In this document: positions 9,005-17,026 of the stretch, one piece after another
Layout: every line of letters starts with the position of its first letter
Position numbering within the stretch: position 1 is the stretch's first letter
From: Risungbinella massiliensis
GTDB lineage: Bacteria; Bacillota; Bacilli; Thermoactinomycetales; Thermoactinomycetaceae
Assembly (NCBI RefSeq): GCF_000942395.1
Contig: NZ_LN812103.1
Coordinates: 62,001-126,000 of the forward strand
Length of the DNA stretch: 64,000 bases
Direction: 5' to 3'
The notes under the pieces: generated by a model
Databases searched by the model: none
What the model saw: only the letters and a program-made list of their open reading frames with translations
What the model was told of the DNA's origin: nothing
Made by a program: the position numbers and the translations under genes

Positions 9005-10285
9005 ATGCAGAACTACTATCAGATGTTTAAGCTGTCTCCTTCTATCACCCAAGCTGATTTACGTAAGTGGATTTTAGGACAAATCCGCTTCTGGAATGTC
9101 AAGACTAACTCTCCTTCGGCAGAACGACGGAAAGAAGCGGAGCAGGTTCTGCAACTGCTAACCCAAATGGAAGGTCAACTGTTAGACCCAATTCTCCGAT
9201 TGGAGTATGATCAGCAGTTACTAGAAGAGGAAGCAAAGAATCCAAGTAATGAAACTTTTGTAGAAGGTAAAGAAGAAGTAGATGAACTTGCCGATGCCTT
9301 ACAAATTGCACAACAGCATCTAGAAAATCGGAAATACTTACTCGCTTTAGAAGAACTAATTCCTTATACTCATACTTATTCTGGATCAGCTGCCATGTGG
9401 TTTTTATATGGCAAGGCACTCTTCCATTTAGAACAGTACTCGAAGGCAGTTTCAGCTCTCGTAAAGGCTAGTGATCTTGATCCTAGTGATGCAACCGTAG
9501 TTTGGTGGCTTGGCCAAACTCTGCGCGAATCTGGGAAAATATTTGAATCAGAAGAAAAGTGTCACCACGCTCTTGATTTAGCACCGCAAAATCTCATTTG
9601 GCGATATGACTTGGCCGAGTATTATCTCTCGAAACAAAAGTATCGACAAGCAATCGAACTATTAGAAGAGTGTTGGGAGCAAAAACCTGAAGAATCTCTG
9701 TATCAAGAAAAGTTAGTATCAACCTATATAACGTTTGCTCGTTACTCATGGAAAAGAGTGCCAGAAGATCATGAATATCTCCCGGAAGGTGTCTATCCTC
9801 TTGCGCATGCAGATCTTAGGATAGCGGAACTCTATCTTAAACGAGCTAAACGAATAAAGATACAGAATGAGAGTCTTCAAAAAGAGATTGAAATGCTCCA
9901 AAAGGAGATAAAAGGCTACTACGGTAGGGAATTTACAGGTAGTTGGACCTTCCTTGTCTTTAGTTTATTAGATCTTATTTTTATTACGTATCAAGTTCCT
10001 AGTTACTTAAATGTTGGATTTTTAGTGTTTCTTCCAATGTTGTATTTCTTTAGTGCAAGATCAATTAAATTTCGAGTAACAAGCCGTCTTTACTTTGGAA
10101 ACTCTGGAAAGACTGATGTCTCTTATGTATGGGAGACATTACATGAGCGTTCAATTTGGCTTTCTTATATACTCACTCTGGTTTTTCTGGTGCTTTATCA
10201 CTTTATTCTTCCTTTGTTTCTCTCTTTTGTCATCTTATACAACTTTTACAAACGCTATTGGCATCCTACCAAAGCAAGAGCATAG
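9005..10285 (+). CDS. J-like domain, TPR and four-transmembrane protein
   Basis: 426 aa, 29 nt after the Hsp70 stop. Residues 1-72 have the J-domain layout (NYYQMFKLSPSITQADLRKW, then a helix ending LLDPILRLEYDQ), but the HPD loop is replaced by KTNSPS. Residues 94-235 form about four TPR units; 285-303 is a short coiled coil (LQKEIEMLQKEIK). Hydrophobic stretches near 313-330, 336-351, 383-400 and 401-415 look like four membrane segments. Probably the cochaperone or membrane anchor of the preceding Hsp70. The stop lies inside the terminator stem. Confidence 0.8.
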   Translation: MQNYYQMFKLSPSITQADLRKWILGQIRFWNVKTNSPSAERRKEAEQVLQLLTQMEGQLLDPILRLEYDQQLLEEEAKNPSNETFVEGKEEVDELADALQIAQQHLENRKYLLALEELIPYTHTYSGSAAMWFLYGKALFHLEQYSKAVSALVKASDLDPSDATVVWWLGQTLRESGKIFESEEKCHHALDLAPQNLIWRYDLAEYYLSKQKYRQAIELLEECWEQKPEESLYQEKLVSTYITFARYSWKRVPEDHEYLPEGVYPLAHADLRIAELYLKRAKRIKIQNESLQKEIEMLQKEIKGYYGREFTGSWTFLVFSLLDLIFITYQVPSYLNVGFLVFLPMLYFFSARSIKFRVTSRLYFGNSGKTDVSYVWETLHERSIWLSYILTLVFLVLYHFILPLFLSFVILYNFYKRYWHPTKARA

Positions 10286-10315
10286 ACCGGAGTTTTCCGG
10301 TCTATGCTCTTTTTT
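10277..10315 (+). terminator. Terminator after the Hsp70/J-like genes
   Basis: A 15-bp stem (10277-10291 with 10296-10310, 4-nt loop) followed by six Ts. The stop codon of the J-like gene (10283-10285) is within the left arm. Confidence 0.93.
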
Positions 10316-10657
10316 GATTCTAGTTATTGTATATGTCTAATTTTTTTCAATAATTTAGAAGGAATTTCCAAATAAAAAAAGAACTGCTAAAGAGGATAAG
10401 CTCCAAGTAGTAAAAGACATTGATTGGAGTCTGAAAGGACGGCAAAAGAAAGACAAACGAAGCCTAGTAACTTGTGAGCTAATCTTATATCAGCCTATGA
10501 GTACCCTAAATGGATGAGCTGATAGTAAGGAAGATCCATACTGTTGGAACGATTTTTTTCGATCCTCTAAGTGAAGTCGTGTCTAGTGCCAGTCTCGGCA
10601 GACTGGTAGGTTCAAAGTTTGAAAGAGGAAATTTTGGATGTAAAGGAAGGATAAACC
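10316..10657 (+). promoter_or_regulatory. Long leader region of the coiled-coil gene
   Basis: 342 nt with no gene I can support. It contains a compact hairpin at 10587-10608 (CCAGTCT pairs with AGACTGG around CGGC) about 50 nt before the start codon and purine-rich tracts before it. A weak promoter may lie near 10327-10355 (TTGTAT and ATAATT). An ORF starting at 10510 has no ribosome site. It does not match a riboswitch class I know. Confidence 0.35.
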
Positions 10658-11449
10658 TTGGGTTCAGTTTTACTTACACCTCCGGAAGAAGCAGAGAGTA
10701 AGGAGTTTGCGAACATAACCGCAGGAAAAGAAGTTATTTCTTTGACTCAAGTAGACTATTCCAATCATCGTTATATCTTTCAGCGTCGGACAGGTGAGAC
10801 AGAACAACTAATTGTATTACGAGAAGATGGTAGTACTCCCTCTTTTGAGGAGATCCAACCAGTAGTGGATCTAGTGCTTCAGTTTGAAAGGTTACAAGAA
10901 CGATATCGGGAGCTATTCTTGCATCCATTTGGTGATTATATAAGCTTTCGAGAGTTATCGGAGATATTAACACAAATCGAAATATATTTTGCGGAATACT
11001 CTGATGTTTTCCCGAGGACAGCATTTCAAAAAGTTGCGGAAATGACGGTCACATTATTACAAAATTTTGATCTAATCGCGAAAACTATGCAACAGTTGGA
11101 ATTGTCTCTTGAGATGGAAGTACTATCAGAGATGAGAGTTACTCAAATCCAAAGAGAACTGGCTCTCGTTTTAGAGACATATCAACATCAAGTGATGATT
11201 ACGCTTCAAAATATTGGATCGTGTCAACAACTTGAGCAATATCTACAACGCCATATTGCGATTTGGCAAGTAAAGTGGCGGCGTCTACAAAATCGATTCA
11301 AGGCTATTTTGGAGGAATTTCAACATGATATAGAGGAGCACCAAAAATGGCTAGGAGAGTTAGATGTTGATCTATATCTGCCAGATGAAGAGAAGGAAAA
11401 GGCATACGAGATTCTAGGAAATCAGAAGTTGCTTTTAAAAGAGGCTTAG
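10658..11449 (+). CDS. Orphan helical, coiled-coil protein
   Basis: Not recognised. 263 aa. An N-terminal part (about 1-55, with YIFQRRTGETEQLIVLREDG, beta-like) is followed by a long helical region (60-240) with many Leu, Glu and Gln, likely coiled coil or helical bundle; no membrane segment or signal. The start is a TTG with a strong site (AAAGGAAGG at 10642-10650, 7 nt away). It stands alone behind a long leader between the J-like gene and a convergent transporter. It may belong functionally to the Hsp70 island, by position only. Confidence 0.75.
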   Translation: MGSVLLTPPEEAESKEFANITAGKEVISLTQVDYSNHRYIFQRRTGETEQLIVLREDGSTPSFEEIQPVVDLVLQFERLQERYRELFLHPFGDYISFRELSEILTQIEIYFAEYSDVFPRTAFQKVAEMTVTLLQNFDLIAKTMQQLELSLEMEVLSEMRVTQIQRELALVLETYQHQVMITLQNIGSCQQLEQYLQRHIAIWQVKWRRLQNRFKAILEEFQHDIEEHQKWLGELDVDLYLPDEEKEKAYEILGNQKLLLKEA

Positions 11450-11461
11450 ATCCAAAAGGAC

Positions 11462-11503
11462 AGAACACCTTCTTGGGATGAACGAACCCATGGAAGGTGT
11501 TCT
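11462..11503. terminator. Shared hairpin between convergent genes
   Basis: An 11-bp perfect stem (11462-11472 with 11493-11503) with an inner TGGG/CCCA pair lies between the stop codons of the converging coiled-coil gene and transporter. T runs are short on both sides, so termination may be only partial. Confidence 0.65.
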
Positions 11504-11528
11504 TTCATAAAAAACTCGGCAAGAAAAG

Positions 11529-12809
11529 TTATGACATTTCCTTAGATAATGGAGTAAGTGCTTCTTGTTTTCCTTTGTCAAAGTTGACGAAGTAGAGTAG
11601 TAGAATCCCTCCGATGAAAAAGATGGCAAGGGAAGCGATCCCAAAGCGACTAGATCCTGTTAGCTGTCCTACTAGACCAAATACAAAGGGACCAAAGATA
11701 GATGCAAACTTTCCAGTAAGACCAAAAAATCCGAAAAACTCTGCATTGCGTTCGGTTGGCACTAAGTTACTAAAAATGGAACGGGAAAGTGCTTGGCTAC
11801 CTCCTTGAACCAATCCAACCATGATAGCAAGTAAGTAGAAGTGAGTTGCAGATTGCATAAAATAGCCCAGGGTAACGATAATCAAATAAATGACCAACGT
11901 GATCTGGAGAGTTGCTTTGGCACCCAATGGTTTGGCAACTTTACCAAACAATAAAGTAGCTGGGAATCCTACAAATTGAGTAATGAGAAGTGCTAGGATC
12001 AAATCGGATGCTTCAATGCCAATCTCGGTTCCATAGATGGTAGCCATTTTGATAATGGTGTTAATCCCATCGCTAAAAAACCAAAAGGCGAGGAGGAATT
12101 TTAGTAACTCTGGATATTGTTTCATTTGGCGGATGGTAGAAAAGACACTTTTAAATCCTCGTTGGATTTGATGGGGTATACTTATGTGCTTATTATTTTT
12201 GGTGGATTCTGGAACGTTTCGAAACATAGGAATGGAGAAAGCGATCCACCAGATCCCAACAGATAAGAACGAGATTTGGGTAGCAAGTAAAGAATTAATC
12301 CCAAACAAATCGGGCATTTGAATGAGAAGAAGATTAATTGCAAGTAAGATCCCTCCTCCTATATATCCAGATGCATATCCACGACTAGAAACCATATCAC
12401 GCTCTTGTTCTGGAACTAACTCTGGGAGAAACGCGTCATAAAAAACAGTGGCTCCTTGAAAAGCGAGGGTTCCTAGAATCACTAGTAAAGAGGCAAATGC
12501 CCAATCTCCTTCTCCTACGAAGAATAAGAGGGAAGAAGCGATTGCTCCCATATAGGTGAAAAAACGTAAGAAAGCTTTTTTGTTACCAGCATAATCTGCG
12601 ATAGCTCCTAGTACAGGAGAGAGAAGAAAAACAAACACCAGTGCAATCGATTGTGTATAACCCCAGTAGGCTGTAGCAGTTGCTTTAGGGAGGTTACTAG
12701 CAGCTACATCAGAGAAGAAGATTGGCATGACAGCTGCCATAATGGTAGTTGTAAATGCTGAATTGGCCCAGTCGTAAAGTACCCAACTTTTAACGGCTTT
12801 TTGGTTCAA
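11529..12809 (-). CDS. UMF1/Atg22-type major facilitator transporter
   Basis: 426 aa, about 12 membrane segments. The start has the family signature WVLYDWANSAF (10-20). Further hallmarks: a loop with DYAGNKKAFLRFFTYMG between the second and third segments, FYDAFLPEL, and NLVPTERNAEFFGFF in the C-terminal half, as in Atg22-like MFS proteins. Substrate unknown; relatives are annotated as nutrient effluxers. Start is TTG at 12809-12807 with AAAGGAGG 7 nt upstream on the minus strand. It is the only gene on the minus strand in the window. Confidence 0.85.
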   Translation of the reverse strand: MNQKAVKSWVLYDWANSAFTTTIMAAVMPIFFSDVAASNLPKATATAYWGYTQSIALVFVFLLSPVLGAIADYAGNKKAFLRFFTYMGAIASSLLFFVGEGDWAFASLLVILGTLAFQGATVFYDAFLPELVPEQERDMVSSRGYASGYIGGGILLAINLLLIQMPDLFGINSLLATQISFLSVGIWWIAFSIPMFRNVPESTKNNKHISIPHQIQRGFKSVFSTIRQMKQYPELLKFLLAFWFFSDGINTIIKMATIYGTEIGIEASDLILALLITQFVGFPATLLFGKVAKPLGAKATLQITLVIYLIIVTLGYFMQSATHFYLLAIMVGLVQGGSQALSRSIFSNLVPTERNAEFFGFFGLTGKFASIFGPFVFGLVGQLTGSSRFGIASLAIFFIGGILLLYFVNFDKGKQEALTPLSKEMS

Positions 12810-12988
12810 GGGAGGGCCTCCTTTTGATCGAATTTGTCAAGTAATTAACACAACATTTCGTTCATTTTGAGTTTATCATAGAGGTGGAGTATTCTATAGT
12901 GTGATAGTGCGGAAACATGCTAAAATAATGACTATATGGAAAAACAGAGGGTACAACATCATAAAACCCACTGTGAAAAGGGGGTGCA

Positions 12989-13065
12989 CCAGAGGATGCT
13001 GGGAATAAGTAGGGAAATGGATTCTAATGTTTTTTTTATTGGATGTTGTTGGATTAATCCTCTGG
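12989..13065 (+). promoter_or_regulatory. Possible structured leader before the pseudokinase gene
   Basis: In the 293-nt divergent gap, 9-bp complementary arms (12989-12997 and 13057-13065) enclose about 60 nt that include a T8 tract. A -10-like TAAAAT lies at 12921-12926 without a clear -35. Folding would place a closed stem just upstream of the ribosome site. Confidence 0.3.
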
Positions 13066-13102
13066 AACACGCTAATCGGTTAGCAAGGTGTGAGGGAGAG
13101 AC

Positions 13103-15166
13103 ATGATGGAGTTTAAGCAACCACAAGATGTTATTGCTGGTCGATATCAAGTTCTACATGTTTTTGCATTACAAGATCGCGCTCTCTATTTAACCAATTT
13201 AGGAGAGCAAGACCCAGAAAAAATGTTTCTTGTTCACGCAGTCGAACTGAATAAGCCATTAAGTGAACAGGAAAAGGCGCGACTTTCATTGCGTGAGGAA
13301 GATATTTTTGTCCCTACAGAAGATTTGATTCAAGAAAGTGGAATCTTATATCAGATCTTTCCGATTCAAGGAAATATTTTAGGGGTTCATCTATTTCAAT
13401 ATGCTCCGGTTCCGTTAGAAGAGATGAAAGAGATCGCTAAGCAGATTGCTAGGCATCTGATGAGTCTTTATGAGGAGGGGCAGTTTGGTATCGTAGACCC
13501 TCTGAATATGATGATTGAAGAGGGAGATCGGATTCGCTTTATTTACGGCGGTTCCTCTTCCGTGTTGCCGAATCCGGGGGCTCCACAGGATTTGGAAACA
13601 CGCGAGGCAGAAGATGTCTTACAGTTAGCAAAACTAATGTATCATATGTTGACCCAAGAGAGTGTGGATGAACCCGCGAGTATCAATGTTCAGTTACTAA
13701 GGGAAAAAATCAAACCTTTACCTATTGAACTAGAATCGATCATGATGAGAGCCTTTTCTCCGGATCCTTATCGCCGACCTAGGATGAAAGAGATCTGGAA
13801 ATGGATCGATGATACTGGATCAGGTAAGCAAGCAGCTCTAATGGATGATACATTAACAGGAAGAACGACCCTTATGTCTTTTGGTTTAGAAGAGAAAAAG
13901 CCAGCAGAAGAGGTCGAGATAAAACAACACCCAGATTTGAAGAAAGAGACAAGGAAAGTGGCGGCGAAAAAACCACTTTTCACGAAACAAAATATTCTTA
14001 TTTTAGTTGCAGTCGTAGCAGTAGTGCTTGCGGTGCAAAACTTTTTGGGATCAGGTCCTCGTAGTATAGCAGAAAGTATTATTGATCCTAATATCGAAGA
14101 AGATCCAGTTGCTGCAGAGAAATTTATAGATGAGTCTATTCAGGCAGATAAAAACGGAGATCTGAATAAGGCGATTCAAAGTGCATTGAAAGCGATTAGT
14201 GCCAATCCAGAAAAACCGGACTATTATTTGAAACTAACTAACTATTATGGTGCACAAAAGAATTATGTTAAGGGAATTGAAGTACTAACGATTGCTACTG
14301 AGATATTCTCAGATGATGAGGATATTTATGATCAGTTGGCTACGTACTACTATTATCAAAAGGACTACCCTAAAGCGTTAGAAGCAGTCAATAAAGCTAT
14401 TGAATTGAACTCTCGTAAGGCGAACTTCTATTATCATCAAGGAAAGATTTACAAAGCACAAAATAAAAAGAATGAAGCGATAGAGGCATTTAAAAAGGTT
14501 GCCAATACAGATTCTAGAAATGGGGATGGATTACACGAATTAGCAATCTATTCCTATGAACAAGGTGACCTGAAATCAGCGATATCCTATGAAGATCAAG
14601 CAACCAAAATAGATGAAAACGAAAAAATGTCTCAAGTAACGAAGGGTCTCCTCTATTTAGAGCTTTATAAGCAAAAGAAAACAGAGTTTGGTGAGAAACC
14701 GAATGAGGACCAAACGAAGGAACTGGAATCCATTAAAAACAAGTCTTTATATGCGTTACAAACAGGATCTAATCTTGATAAAGATAATGCAGAACATCAA
14801 TATTTAAAAGCTCATGCTTATTATTATTTTGGATCTTACATGGAAGCCTATTTTGCAGCAGAAAAGGCAGTCTTCCGAGATCAGAAGAATGCTAAGTATT
14901 TTTATCTGTTGGCATTGAGTGCTAGTCAGTGTCATAAGGACGCGAATGCAGCTTCGATGTGTAATACCGCAAAGGATAATCCTACCTTGCCAACGAAAGA
15001 TCGACCTACTAATGACCCTAATGCATATAGAACTTTAGCGATCGATTCTGCAAAAGCTGCTCTAGTTTTAGAGCCGAATAATAGTGCTTACCTAGAGTTG
15101 CAAAAGTTTGTAGAAGCATTGGGACCAAGACCAGGTACACAGATCACACCTGCACCTAAGAAATAG
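13103..15166 (+). CDS. Membrane pseudokinase with extracytoplasmic TPR array
   Basis: 687 aa. Residues 10-237 resemble a Hanks-type kinase, recognisable by IAGRYQVLHVF at the start and the C-lobe end LPIELESIMMRAFSPDPYRRP (206-226). The Gly-rich loop is absent, the HRD loop reads GIVDPLNMMI with only Asn kept, and the DFG position is YGG (148-150), so catalysis is unlikely. A Thr-rich linker (249-258) is followed by one membrane helix (297-316) and about seven TPR-like units (336-670) that would lie outside. A 56-codon membrane-peptide gene follows 11 nt later. Either ATG 13103 or 13106 could start it. Confidence 0.82.
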   Translation: MMEFKQPQDVIAGRYQVLHVFALQDRALYLTNLGEQDPEKMFLVHAVELNKPLSEQEKARLSLREEDIFVPTEDLIQESGILYQIFPIQGNILGVHLFQYAPVPLEEMKEIAKQIARHLMSLYEEGQFGIVDPLNMMIEEGDRIRFIYGGSSSVLPNPGAPQDLETREAEDVLQLAKLMYHMLTQESVDEPASINVQLLREKIKPLPIELESIMMRAFSPDPYRRPRMKEIWKWIDDTGSGKQAALMDDTLTGRTTLMSFGLEEKKPAEEVEIKQHPDLKKETRKVAAKKPLFTKQNILILVAVVAVVLAVQNFLGSGPRSIAESIIDPNIEEDPVAAEKFIDESIQADKNGDLNKAIQSALKAISANPEKPDYYLKLTNYYGAQKNYVKGIEVLTIATEIFSDDEDIYDQLATYYYYQKDYPKALEAVNKAIELNSRKANFYYHQGKIYKAQNKKNEAIEAFKKVANTDSRNGDGLHELAIYSYEQGDLKSAISYEDQATKIDENEKMSQVTKGLLYLELYKQKKTEFGEKPNEDQTKELESIKNKSLYALQTGSNLDKDNAEHQYLKAHAYYYFGSYMEAYFAAEKAVFRDQKNAKYFYLLALSASQCHKDANAASMCNTAKDNPTLPTKDRPTNDPNAYRTLAIDSAKAALVLEPNNSAYLELQKFVEALGPRPGTQITPAPKK

Positions 15167-15177
15167 GAGGGGAAAAT

Positions 15178-15348
15178 GTGAGCAAACAGAAAGTACTCCT
15201 TCTTGTATTAGTTGGAACTGTTATCGCTTTTGCTGGAGAATTTCTATATTCACAAGTTAGTGAAGCAGTCAATGGGGTTGTAACCCCCCCATTAGAAATA
15301 CCGCTGAGTAAAGTAGAACTAAATGAATTAACTCCTATTCCTCGTTAA
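15178..15348 (+). CDS. Small membrane-anchored peptide, 56 aa
   Basis: GTG start at 15178 with AGGAGGGG over the upstream stop; ends TAA at 15348. Residues 3-20 (KQKVLLLVLVGTVIAFAG) form a signal anchor; the rest (EFLYSQVSEAVNGVV and a Pro-rich tail) would face outward. Family not recognised. It overlaps the ribosome site of no other gene and ends at a strong terminator, so it is cotranscribed with the pseudokinase gene and could be its partner. Confidence 0.7.
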   Translation: MSKQKVLLLVLVGTVIAFAGEFLYSQVSEAVNGVVTPPLEIPLSKVELNELTPIPR

Positions 15349-15350
15349 GG

Positions 15351-15394
15351 AAAAAATCCTCTCTTTCAAAAATAAGAAAGAGAGGATTTTTTTT
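15351..15394 (+). terminator. Terminator of the pseudokinase-peptide operon
   Basis: A 17-bp stem (15351-15367 with 15376-15392, A-rich 8-nt loop) flows into a T8 tract at 15387-15394. Confidence 0.95.
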
Positions 15395-15395
15395 C

Positions 15396-15425
15396 TTGCA
15401 TAATATTAATTAAATCTGTTATAAT
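15396..15425 (+). promoter_or_regulatory. Promoter of tRNA-Ala
   Basis: TTGCAT (15396-15401) and TATAAT (15420-15425) with an 18-nt spacer, 22 nt before the tRNA 5' end. Confidence 0.75.
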
Positions 15426-15447
15426 AAGATTCGTTGTTACGGAATAT

Positions 15448-15523
15448 GGGGCTATAGCTCAGCTGGGAGAGCGCCTGCCTTGCAAGCAGGAGGTCAGCGG
15501 TTCGATCCCGCTTAGCTCCACCA
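15448..15523 (+). tRNA. tRNA-Ala (anticodon TGC)
   Basis: 76-nt cloverleaf: acceptor GGGGCTA pairs with TAGCTCC, D arm with AGCTCAGCTGGGAGAGC, anticodon arm CCTGC-CTTGCAA-GCAGG with anticodon TGC at 15481-15483, T arm with GGTTCGATCC, and an encoded CCA end. It has its own promoter and terminator. In related genomes tRNA-Ala(TGC) is commonly in rRNA operons, and an rRNA operon sits at this junction in B. subtilis. Confidence 0.97.
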
Positions 15524-15533
15524 TACAAAGAAT

Positions 15534-15573
15534 AAAAAAAGCAAGCATCTACATAAGATGCTTGCTTTTTTTT
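15534..15573 (+). terminator. Terminator of tRNA-Ala
   Basis: A 17-bp stem (15534-15550 with 15556-15572, 5-nt loop) ending in a T8 tract, 10 nt after the tRNA 3' end. The mirrored A run makes it potentially bidirectional. Confidence 0.93.
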
Positions 15574-15745
15574 ATCCAAAAAGTTAAGAAAGATCCTTAT
15601 CATTTTTTTGTAAAGTTAGAGCTTGAAATGGAGAAAAATAATACTTGAACTATCCTGTGAATTTTAGCTGATGCACAACCCTTTAGTGTTTAAATTTATC
15701 ATAAACATTTAGTGTATGATTCACATAATTGGGAGGTAAAGCCAT

Positions 15746-16417
15746 ATGAATAGTATTTGGGTTTTATCCTATTGGGAATTAATGGGGCGTCTTTTTATTG
15801 CTGCTTTACTAGGTGGATTAATTGGCTGGGAGCGGGAAAAAAACTTGCACCCAGCAGGACTAAGGACTCATATTTTAGTAAGTGTTGGATCTGCATTAGT
15901 TATGTTGATTTCTATTTATGGATTTGCACCGTTTATGTCAGAACCGAAAGTAACATTTGATCCTTCTCGAATTAGTGCACAAGTAATTAGTGGAATTGGT
16001 TTTTTAGGTGCCGGTACGATTATTCGGCAGGGACTTACGATCAGCGGTCTCACGACAGCAGCATCCCTTTGGGTAGTAGCAGGGATTGGTCTGTCTGTTG
16101 GAGCAGGTTTTCTATTTGCAGCAACTTTTACTACTTTTTTGGTTTTCCTAAGTTTGAACCTACTAAATCATTGGGAAGAGAAGTTGATCAAAAAGAAACG
16201 CCAGACGATTCGGCTAATGTTTCGGGAAATGCCAGAAGATTTAGCTACGATCTCGGCTCTTTTGGATCGTTATCAGGTGAAACTTAAGAGCTTTAAGTTA
16301 GAAGAGGAAAAAGATACACATATCGTTACGATCACAATCAAAGAAGAAATGGTACCTTTGGCACTTTATGAGGAACTGTATCAATTAGCAGGTGTAGAAA
16401 AAATAACAAATCACTAA
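15746..16417 (+). CDS. MgtC/SapB-family membrane protein
   Basis: 223 aa. The N-terminal domain (1-140) has the MgtC layout of about four membrane segments with LLGGLIGWERE, GLRTHILVSVGSALVM, ISGIGFLGAGTII and LTTAASLWVVAGIGL; the C-terminal 80 residues form an ACT-like cytoplasmic domain. Family members modulate membrane potential, F-type ATPase or Mg stress. ATG 15746 has GGGAGG upstream. The octamer TTTAGTGT is repeated at 15682-15689 and 15708-15715 before the gene, next to a TATGAT box. Confidence 0.88.
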   Translation: MNSIWVLSYWELMGRLFIAALLGGLIGWEREKNLHPAGLRTHILVSVGSALVMLISIYGFAPFMSEPKVTFDPSRISAQVISGIGFLGAGTIIRQGLTISGLTTAASLWVVAGIGLSVGAGFLFAATFTTFLVFLSLNLLNHWEEKLIKKKRQTIRLMFREMPEDLATISALLDRYQVKLKSFKLEEEKDTHIVTITIKEEMVPLALYEELYQLAGVEKITNH

Positions 16418-16477
16418 ATGGATGAAAAAACGGGTATATAGTAACCATCCAGAAGAAACACTGTCTAAGGAAAAAGG

Positions 16478-16506
16478 TTGGCAAACGATCCAAGAAGTCA
16501 TATAAT
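16478..16506 (+). promoter_or_regulatory. Sigma-A promoter of the ctsR operon
   Basis: TTGGCA (16478-16483) and TATAAT (16501-16506) with an exact 17-nt spacer. The CtsR operator begins 10 nt after the -10 box. Confidence 0.85.
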
Positions 16507-16516
16507 AGTTCTATAA

Positions 16517-16533
16517 GGTCAAAGATAGTCAAA
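16517..16533 (+). promoter_or_regulatory. CtsR operator
   Basis: GGTCAAA-GAT-AGTCAAA, two direct heptads with a 3-nt spacer, fits the established CtsR box exactly. It covers the expected transcription start, so CtsR binding would repress its own operon. Confidence 0.93.
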
Positions 16534-16552
16534 GTCAGCAGGGGGTTGTCCG

Positions 16553-17026
16553 ATGAGTGAAAGTATTTCGGACATCATAGAGCACTATTTGAAGAAGATC
16601 TTACAGGAAAGTTCCTCTGGGATTGTAGAAATCAAACGGAGCGAACTAGCGGATATTTTCCAATGCGTTCCTTCGCAGATCAACTACGTAATCGGTACAC
16701 GCTTTACGATAGAAAAAGGTTATGTAGTAGAGAGTAAGCGAGGTGGTGGCGGATTTATCCGGATCCAAAAAGTAGTTTGTAAGTCCCACCAAGACTACCT
16801 AGGAATTATATTGCATCAGATCGGGGACTCTATTCCTCAACTAACCGCCGAGCATGTGATCAGCAGACTTTTAGATGATGGGTTAATGGACCCACGAGAA
16901 GCGCTCTTAATGAAGAGGATGATTTCGCGGGAAGTACTGCAAATGCCCCTTCCTCTACGAGACCAGCTGCGGGCGAGAATGATGAGGACAATGGTCTCGA
17001 CTCTATTTACAAGCAAGGGAGAGTGA
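16553..17026 (+). CDS. ctsR: Transcriptional repressor CtsR
   Basis: Dimeric winged-helix repressor of class III heat-shock genes; released on heat or when McsB marks it for ClpCP. 157 aa, normal. Seen: SDIIEHYLKKIL at the N-terminus and the winged-helix segment ESKRGGGGFIRI (about 62-73) that reads the operator. ATG 16553 follows GGGGG. It overlaps the start region of mcsA, and its own operator lies upstream. Confidence 0.96.
   Translation: MSESISDIIEHYLKKILQESSSGIVEIKRSELADIFQCVPSQINYVIGTRFTIEKGYVVESKRGGGGFIRIQKVVCKSHQDYLGIILHQIGDSIPQLTAEHVISRLLDDGLMDPREALLMKRMISREVLQMPLPLRDQLRARMMRTMVSTLFTSKGE

Noticed and set aside
5101-17000. rRNA genes at the lysS-ctsR junction
   Set aside because: No 16S, 23S or 5S sequence is seen; only tRNA-Ala remains in this place.
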